From contig JAHEDJ010000027.1 of assembly GCA_024641325.1 (NCBI GenBank), forward strand, positions 1 to 37,941: a stretch of 37,941 bases of DNA, read 5' to 3'. Within the stretch, counting starts at the first letter, position 1; each line of letters opens with the position of its first letter. Positions 33,265 through 37,941 of this stretch are shown piece by piece. This DNA comes from a bacterium (GTDB lineage Bacteria > Actinomycetota > Acidimicrobiia > Spongiisociales > JAHEDJ01). The notes under the pieces are model-generated. The model searched no databases. It worked only from the letters and a program-made list of their open reading frames with translations, and was not told the origin of the DNA. The translations under genes and the position numbers were made by a program.

Positions 33265-34023
33265 ATGTTGTTGATAGCCGACGTCCATGGGGCGTTCGAT
33301 GACCTTGCCCGGGTAGTCGCGCTGGGGGAACCGGTTGTAATCCTCGGTGATCTGATCAACTTCGTCGACTACCGGACCGGTGCCGGAATCGCAGCCGATG
33401 TATTCGGAGCAGAGTTCGCCCAAGCGGCGATGCAGTTCCGGCGACTCGGTGACTTCGCCGGTTCGCGCAAGATGTGGCGAGAGTACGCAGCAGGGCGCGA
33501 GGAAGAGGTACGGGCCCGGGTTGGCCGGGAGATCCAGAGTCAGTACGCACAGATGCAGGAGGCGCTGACCGGCGGTTCCGGGTTTGTGACTCATGGCAAC
33601 GTCGATGTTCCCGTTCTACTCCAAGCCCATCTGCCGGAAGGTTTCCGGTATCTCAACGGGGAGGTAGTGGAGATCGACGGAATCCGGTTGGGGCTGGTCG
33701 GGGGAGGGTCGAAGACGGGTCTCAATGCGGCCGGAGAGATCAGCGAGGACGAGATGGCTGCGATTCTCGATGATATGGGCCCGGTGGATGTGCTTGGGAC
33801 GCACGTCCCTCCGTCGATCAACGCCCTGCGAAGGGATGTCATCACGGGTCGATTGGAGGGTGGTTCGAATGCCGTAACCGGGTATTTGCGGCGTCATCAA
33901 CCGGTCGTCCACTACTTCGGTGATATCCATCAACCTCAGGCGACGCGGTGGCGGATCGGCCGCACCCTTTCTGTCAACGTTGGCTACTTCCGGGCAACGA
34001 CGAGGGCGGTTCGCCACGGCTGA
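33265..34023 (+). CDS. Calcineurin-like metallophosphoesterase with altered metal motifs
   Basis: A 252-residue protein of the metallophosphatase fold. Motif 1 is ADVHG (D6, H8); motif 2 is GDLINFVD (D29, with Asn where the family usually has Asp); the GNHD motif reads HGNVD; VLGTHVPPS supplies a His; the last motif reads FGDIH in place of the usual GHxH. A helical insert lies at 55-95. It probably cleaves a phosphodiester or phosphomonoester, but the changed ligands make activity and substrate uncertain. ATG immediately follows the previous stop. Its 3' end overlaps the methyltransferase. Confidence 0.78.
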   Translation: MLLIADVHGAFDDLARVVALGEPVVILGDLINFVDYRTGAGIAADVFGAEFAQAAMQFRRLGDFAGSRKMWREYAAGREEEVRARVGREIQSQYAQMQEALTGGSGFVTHGNVDVPVLLQAHLPEGFRYLNGEVVEIDGIRLGLVGGGSKTGLNAAGEISEDEMAAILDDMGPVDVLGTHVPPSINALRRDVITGRLEGGSNAVTGYLRRHQPVVHYFGDIHQPQATRWRIGRTLSVNVGYFRATTRAVRHG

Positions 34024-34747
34024 TATCGATCTCGACCATCTCTCCGATACTTATCGGTTCCGACCCATGCGACCCGCGGGAGAGGCCCGCGTACGTCTGG
34101 CACTGGACGGACTCGACTCCGGCACCCGCGTGCTCGACATGGGCGGGGGAACGGGTGCTCACTCAGCGGTCATGCGAAACGAAGGTCACCTGCCGGTTCT
34201 CATCGATCCGTCACCAGCGCAACGTGCCAAGGCTCGCGAGAGTGGTTTGGTAGTGGTCGGCGGGCTCTCGCAGGCCCTGCCGTTCGCGGACGACTCGTTC
34301 GGCATGGCCTACTTCCACCTTTCTCTGCACTACGGTGACTGGGCCGCGGCATTGTCGGAGGCGGCCCGGGTGGTGCGGCCGGGTGGCCGGCTGTGGGTCT
34401 GGACCTTCTCGAGGAAGTACCTCGCTACGTCGTTTACCGGCCGTTGGTTCCCCTCAGTGCACTCCCATGATCTGGAACGATTCCCCGACGTGAGTGAGGT
34501 CAGTGCTCACCTGGAGTCGCTCGGCGTCGAGAACCTGTGGAGTCAGGTTTCGATTGAGACGGTTGAGCGGACGGCCGGCGACTGGGAGGAAGCGTTTCGT
34601 GCCCGGTTCGTCAGCACGCTTCAGTTGATCGACGATGATGAACTCGAGCAAGGCCTCAGCCGGTTCCGGGCGGAATATCCGCGATCGGATGAGCTGATTG
34701 AGATCGGCCTCGAGTTCGAAGCAGTGGTTGGCACGGTTGTCGATTAG
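33980..34747 (+). CDS. Class I SAM-dependent methyltransferase
   Basis: About 255 residues. Motif I is TRVLDMGGGTGAHSAVM; the acidic loop is in VLIDPSPAQ; LPFADDSFGMAYFHLSLHY and RVVRPGGRLWVWTF are the UbiE/ubiquinone-type continuation. The start is unclear: TTG 33980 overlaps the phosphoesterase end by 44 nt, GTG 33920 overlaps more, and ATG 34067 leaves the conserved DTYRFRPMRP partly outside; none has a Shine-Dalgarno. Substrate unknown. The overlap suggests co-expression with the phosphoesterase. Confidence 0.82.
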   Translation: MATSGQRRGRFATADIDLDHLSDTYRFRPMRPAGEARVRLALDGLDSGTRVLDMGGGTGAHSAVMRNEGHLPVLIDPSPAQRAKARESGLVVVGGLSQALPFADDSFGMAYFHLSLHYGDWAAALSEAARVVRPGGRLWVWTFSRKYLATSFTGRWFPSVHSHDLERFPDVSEVSAHLESLGVENLWSQVSIETVERTAGDWEEAFRARFVSTLQLIDDDELEQGLSRFRAEYPRSDELIEIGLEFEAVVGTVVD

Positions 34748-34794
34748 CTCCTACTTGTGCCGCTACCCTGTGGGCAATTCGAGAAGGAACGGTT

Positions 34795-35241
34795 ATGGCA
34801 GAAGGAACAGTCCAAAGCATTGAGATATCGGCTTCCCCGGAGACCGTGTTCGCAGTACTCGCAGATCTTCCTGCCTATCCCGAGTGGATCAGTGCAATGC
34901 GGTCCGTAGTGGTTACGGAAGAAACCGATGACGGACTTCCGGCAAGCGCCACGTTCGAGGTCGACGCAATGGTCAAGGTCATTTCGTACGAACTCAACTA
35001 CGAATGCGACGCCCCGCATCGGATGTCGTGGACGGCCGTTCCTGGAGACGACATCACGGAGATGGAAGGCTCGTATGATTTGAAAGAGTCCGAGGACGGC
35101 TGCACCGAAGTGGTCTACGCGCTCAAAGTCGATTACTCGTTCCCACTTCCCGGGTTCCTTCGTCGCCAAGCAGAGAAGCAACTGGTCGGCAACGCGTTGC
35201 GCGGACTCAAGAAACGCGTCGAGGAAGTCCAAACAGACTGA
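34795..35241 (+). CDS. SRPBCC (polyketide cyclase/dehydrase-like) protein
   Basis: A 148-residue helix-grip (START-like) protein: ASPETVFAVLADLPAYPEWI at 13-32 is the usual family opening, ending in a long C-terminal helix (RRQAEKQLVGNALRGLKKRVEE) that lines a hydrophobic cavity. Such proteins bind small hydrophobic ligands or lipids. GAAGGAAC lies 4-5 nt before the start. The stop overlaps the ATPase start as TGATG. The same SRPBCC-ArsA pairing recurs in my recollection in actinobacteria, but I cannot verify that here. Confidence 0.85.
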   Translation: MAEGTVQSIEISASPETVFAVLADLPAYPEWISAMRSVVVTEETDDGLPASATFEVDAMVKVISYELNYECDAPHRMSWTAVPGDDITEMEGSYDLKESEDGCTEVVYALKVDYSFPLPGFLRRQAEKQLVGNALRGLKKRVEEVQTD

Positions 35242-36404
35242 TGCGCGTTGTCCTGGTGACCGGCAAGGGGGGAGTCGGAAAGACCACGGTCGCCGCCGCT
35301 ACCGGTTTGCGTGCCGCCGAACTCGGCCATCGGACGCTCGTCACGTCAACGGACCCCGCGCACAGCCTCGCCGACGCTTTCGGTGTACCACTGGGCGACG
35401 TCCCCAGCACGCTCTTCGAAGGCCTCGATGTGCAACAGATCGACGCACAGCTGCAGCTCTCCAAACACTGGGGCGAACTTCACCAGCAGCTCAAGCGGGT
35501 CTTCGATTGGGGCGGCGTGAAGGGTATAGAAGCCGAGGAGTTTCTCGTCTTTCCGGGCATGGACGAGTTGTTCTCGCTCTTGCAGGTGAAGGATCACGCC
35601 GATTCGGGTAGCTACGACACGATCATCGTCGACTGTGCGCCGACTGCCGAGACTTTGCGCCTGCTGAGCCTGCCGGAGGTTCTGTCCTGGTATTTCGACC
35701 GGGTGCTCCCCACCGAACGGCGACTGATGAAAGCTGCTCGTCCGGTGTTGACCAGAATGACGAATCTGCCGGTTCCCGGTGAGGATGTGTTTGATGCCGC
35801 CGAGGGCGTATTCCTGGCCGTTGAAGGGGTCAAGGCGCTTCTCTCCGATTCGGAGGTTACGTCTGCCCGGCTCGTCGTCAATCCCGAAAAGATGGTCGTC
35901 AGCGAGGCCAGACGCACCTACACCTACCTGGGTCTGTTCGGGTACGGAGTCGACGCGGTCGTTGTGAACAGGGTGCTTCCGGACACCGTAACCGACAGCT
36001 ACTTCGACGCCTGGCGCGAAGTGCAGTCGAGGCACCTCGAAGAGATCGAGGAATCATTCCGCGAGGTCTCGATCCTGCCATTGCGGCTCTTCGGCGAGGA
36101 GATGGTGGGTGTCGACCGACTTCGCGAGTTGGCGGCCGAGCTGTATGGAGATACCGATCCGGTTACCGGCTTCAAGGGCGTTTCGCCGTTCAAGCTGACC
36201 GAGGACGGACAAGAGGTAGTCATCGAACTGACCGTTCCCTTCGCCGACGAGGAGGAACTCGACGTCCTTCGCCGTGGCGGCGAGCTGTACATCACGGTCG
36301 GCCCATATCGCCGTTCTTTCGTCCTTCCGGATTCGCTGCTACGCCGCCGTATCGCCGGAGCCAAGCTGGCCGACGGTGTGTTGCGGGTCACCTTCACCGA
36401 CTGA
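35241..36404 (+). CDS. ArsA/GET3-family ATPase
   Basis: A 387-residue single-domain ArsA/GET3 ATPase. Deviant Walker A GKGGVGKT (8-15) has the signature lysine; switch I is TDPAHSLADAF; switch II is VDCAPTAETLRLLSLPE; the A-loop-like VNPEKMVVSEARRTY and VVNRVLPD follow. The last 80 residues (SPFKLTEDGQEVVIELTVPF) form an Hsp20-like beta-sandwich found in bacterial ArsA-HSP20 proteins. No arsenic-resistance genes are nearby, so protein or lipid handling is likelier than arsenite efflux. It is coupled on both sides by TGATG overlaps. Confidence 0.9.
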   Translation: MRVVLVTGKGGVGKTTVAAATGLRAAELGHRTLVTSTDPAHSLADAFGVPLGDVPSTLFEGLDVQQIDAQLQLSKHWGELHQQLKRVFDWGGVKGIEAEEFLVFPGMDELFSLLQVKDHADSGSYDTIIVDCAPTAETLRLLSLPEVLSWYFDRVLPTERRLMKAARPVLTRMTNLPVPGEDVFDAAEGVFLAVEGVKALLSDSEVTSARLVVNPEKMVVSEARRTYTYLGLFGYGVDAVVVNRVLPDTVTDSYFDAWREVQSRHLEEIEESFREVSILPLRLFGEEMVGVDRLRELAAELYGDTDPVTGFKGVSPFKLTEDGQEVVIELTVPFADEEELDVLRRGGELYITVGPYRRSFVLPDSLLRRRIAGAKLADGVLRVTFTD

Positions 36405-37324
36405 TGGCTGAGCGGGCGATCGGCATCGACGTCGGCGGATCGACTATCAAGGCTGCTCGCGTCGACGAACACGGAAAGATCGACGGCCTGGTGCAGATTC
36501 CGACGCCGAAGAGTGCTTCGATCATCGCCGATCGTTGTAGCCATCTGGCGGCGGACCTGATGGCGGACGATGTGGTAGCCGTCGGCATCGGGTCGGCCGG
36601 ATACGTCGACCGGATTTCGGGGGTGCACGTGTGGGGTCCCCACGTTGCCGGACCTGCTTCCATCCTCGCGGCAGTTGTCGGGACGACCGACAAACCGGCG
36701 GTGATAGACAACGACGCCAACGCAGCGGCCTTCGCCGAGTCGCGTATCGGTGCCGCCGCCGGCTTCGCCCACGCCATCGTGATCATGCTCGGAACCGGAA
36801 TCGGTGGTGGTCTGGTAGTCGACGGCTCGGTCTACCGGGGGCGGGGCTTCGCCGGCGAACTGGGACACCTCGTCGTCGATCCGGATGGCCCGCCCTGTGC
36901 GTGTGGACGACGGGGATGCTGGGAGACCTTCGTATCGGGCTCGGTTCTCGATGTGGAGGCGACCCGACTCTTCGGCGCCGGCCCGGCCGGAGATGTGGTC
37001 GGTGCCACACCGACCGGTGAGCATCTGATGCGGGCTGCGATCGAAGGCGACGCCGGTGCACTTGCCGTGTGGGTGGAGGCCGGCGAGTGGCTCGGTCGAG
37101 GTATCGCACAGCTGGTTGCCGTACTCGATCCTGAGATCGTCGTCGTCGGTGGAGGGCCGGCACGGGCAGGAAACCTGTTGCTCGATCCGGCGAGAAGAGT
37201 GTTCGCCCTGGAGCGCCACGGTGGCCCTATCAGGCCGGCGGCGGATATCGTTTCGGCGCGTTTCGAGCAGAATGCGGCTGTAATAGGCGCAGGACTTCAA
37301 GCTCTGGAGAGCATCGATGACTGA
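36404..37324 (+). CDS. ROK-family sugar kinase (glucokinase-like)
   Basis: A 306-residue ROK kinase. The ATP phosphate loop is IGIDVGGSTIKAARV; catalytic Asp lies in VIDNDANAAAFAE; LGTGIGGGLVVDG and the sugar/zinc-linked GELGH are present; the zinc motif is CACGRRGCWE. It likely phosphorylates glucose or a related sugar. Actinobacterial glucokinases and polyphosphate glucokinases are close relatives, and the specificity cannot be set from sequence alone. The start overlaps the ATPase stop (TGATG) and its own end overlaps the next gene by 8 nt. Confidence 0.9.
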   Translation: MAERAIGIDVGGSTIKAARVDEHGKIDGLVQIPTPKSASIIADRCSHLAADLMADDVVAVGIGSAGYVDRISGVHVWGPHVAGPASILAAVVGTTDKPAVIDNDANAAAFAESRIGAAAGFAHAIVIMLGTGIGGGLVVDGSVYRGRGFAGELGHLVVDPDGPPCACGRRGCWETFVSGSVLDVEATRLFGAGPAGDVVGATPTGEHLMRAAIEGDAGALAVWVEAGEWLGRGIAQLVAVLDPEIVVVGGGPARAGNLLLDPARRVFALERHGGPIRPAADIVSARFEQNAAVIGAGLQALESIDD

Positions 37325-37742
37325 ACCGCTTCGACCCGATGCCGTATTCGACCCTTCCGGGCATCCGGTGGCGTTGCGCGGCATGTGGATGAAAGAAGCG
37401 GTCCTGGCGCTGCCGAACCTGGTCAAGCTGGTGTACCGGTTGATGCGAGATCAACGGATTCCCCTGAAGAGCAAGGCCATCCTGGGAGCCATTCTCGGAT
37501 ACATGGTCGTTCCGATCGACGTTGTCCCCGACTTCATCCCGGTGGTCGGCCAGGCCGACGACGTCCTCCTGCTTGCCTACGCGGTTCGCCACATCATCGA
37601 GGTGGCCGGAACGGAAATCGTCCTCGAATACTGGGACGGCAGTCAGGATGTCCTGGAGCTCGTCGGCCAGATCACTGGTTTCGCGGCCGGCCTGCTGCCG
37701 AAGTCGGTGCAGCGGTTGCTGGGCCGGCTGGCCTCACTCTGA
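37317..37742 (+). CDS. DUF1232 (YkvA-like) protein
   Basis: A 141-residue protein with the DUF1232 core at about 50-85: the tyrosine Y62, PIDVVPDFIPVVG and the DD pair at 81-82 are the defining residues. Two helices flank the core and a hydrophobic stretch follows (ELVGQITGFAAGLLP), suggesting membrane association. Function is unknown. GGAGAG lies 5 nt upstream, inside the ROK gene, with an 8-nt overlap. Confidence 0.88.
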   Translation: MTEPLRPDAVFDPSGHPVALRGMWMKEAVLALPNLVKLVYRLMRDQRIPLKSKAILGAILGYMVVPIDVVPDFIPVVGQADDVLLLAYAVRHIIEVAGTEIVLEYWDGSQDVLELVGQITGFAAGLLPKSVQRLLGRLASL

Positions 37743-37941
37743 CCCACAGGGAGTCTTGGTGTTGGCCGTTCGTTAGGCAGCTCGGACAACCTGCGCGTAT
37801 GGGCGGAACTCTGCGGTTCGGAAGGATCAGCCTCGACTCTCTCGATAGAGTGGTTTCGGTGGTGGACCTACGGATGCTCGGGGCCGTTGAGGCCGTAGAC
37901 AGCGCGGGGCACAGCTTGAAGCTCGGGGGCGCCCGGCAGCG
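37743..37941. other. Unassigned right edge
   Basis: No convincing gene. A plus-strand frame from ATG 37799 stays open to the edge but uses several rare codons (AGG, AGA, CTA) and matches nothing I recognise. A minus-strand frame ending at a TAG near 37873 could be the 3' end of a gene that starts outside the window. No RNA gene seen. Confidence 0.4.

Noticed and set aside
35241..36404. Arsenite-efflux ATPase (arsA) of a resistance operon
   Set aside because: Single ATPase domain with an Hsp20-like C-terminus and no arsB, arsC, arsD or arsR nearby; the broader GET3/ArsA family call is safer.
35999..37426. Long minus-strand open frame opposite the ATPase and ROK genes
   Set aside because: Arg/Ser/Asp-rich shadow frame overlapping two genes with clear family motifs.
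37799..37941. Partial plus-strand frame at the right edge considered as a STAS-domain protein
   Set aside because: The VDL and DSAG segments are wrongly spaced for a STAS domain and codon use is poor.

Overview
The window is high-GC, gene-dense DNA from a bacterial chromosome, with about 38 protein genes packed end to end. The gene content suggests an actinobacterium, possibly Acidimicrobiia or a related uncultured lineage: a three-part proton-translocating transhydrogenase, a CtpE-like P-type ATPase, a HisN-like phosphatase, a bacterial tricorn protease, GTG/TTG starts, and many genes with a -10-like hexamer directly before the start codon instead of a Shine-Dalgarno site. The lineage is inference from content only. 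I see no rRNA, tRNA, CRISPR array, prophage, insertion sequence or integrase.

Layout. 71-3613: a stand-alone cobalamin (photo)sensor-like protein, an EamA exporter, a nitroreductase and a methyltransferase. 3706-8662: pntAa-pntAb-pntB on the minus strand, a divergent UspA/CBS-like protein, a HAD hydrolase and a small membrane protein. 8720-12217: a compatible-solute ABC importer (ATPase with CBS domains, two permeases, lipoprotein). 12357-18249: tricorn protease and a CtpE-like ATPase. 18366-24443 (minus strand): branched-chain amino acid block ilvB-ilvN-ilvC-leuA-leuB, preceded by a complete attenuator with the ten-residue leader peptide MFATEILVLQ. 24564-30494: TPR adenylate cyclase-like protein, DksA-like zinc finger, NYN/YacP-like nuclease, HisN-like phosphatase, a tiny Cys4 protein and epoxyqueuosine reductase. 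30522-32189: ilvD, the remaining Ile/Val enzyme. 32231-37742: two tightly packed runs, a zinc-ribbon membrane protein, small membrane protein, phosphoesterase and methyltransferase, then SRPBCC, ArsA/GET3 ATPase, ROK kinase and DUF1232 protein.

The most unusual material is between genes. (1) Five copies of a 49-bp palindrome built as 18-bp arm, 13-nt loop, 18-bp arm; two sites hold tandem pairs with identical 11-nt spacing, giving a 60-bp period. (2) Three copies of a second palindrome, 54 bp, built as 18-18-18, each 2-6 nt after a stop codon. (3) Degenerate heptamer tandem arrays at gene borders, resembling in form the STRR heptamers of cyanobacteria. No transposase or RAYT gene is present to explain these. 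They are the best candidates here for an undescribed repeat system.
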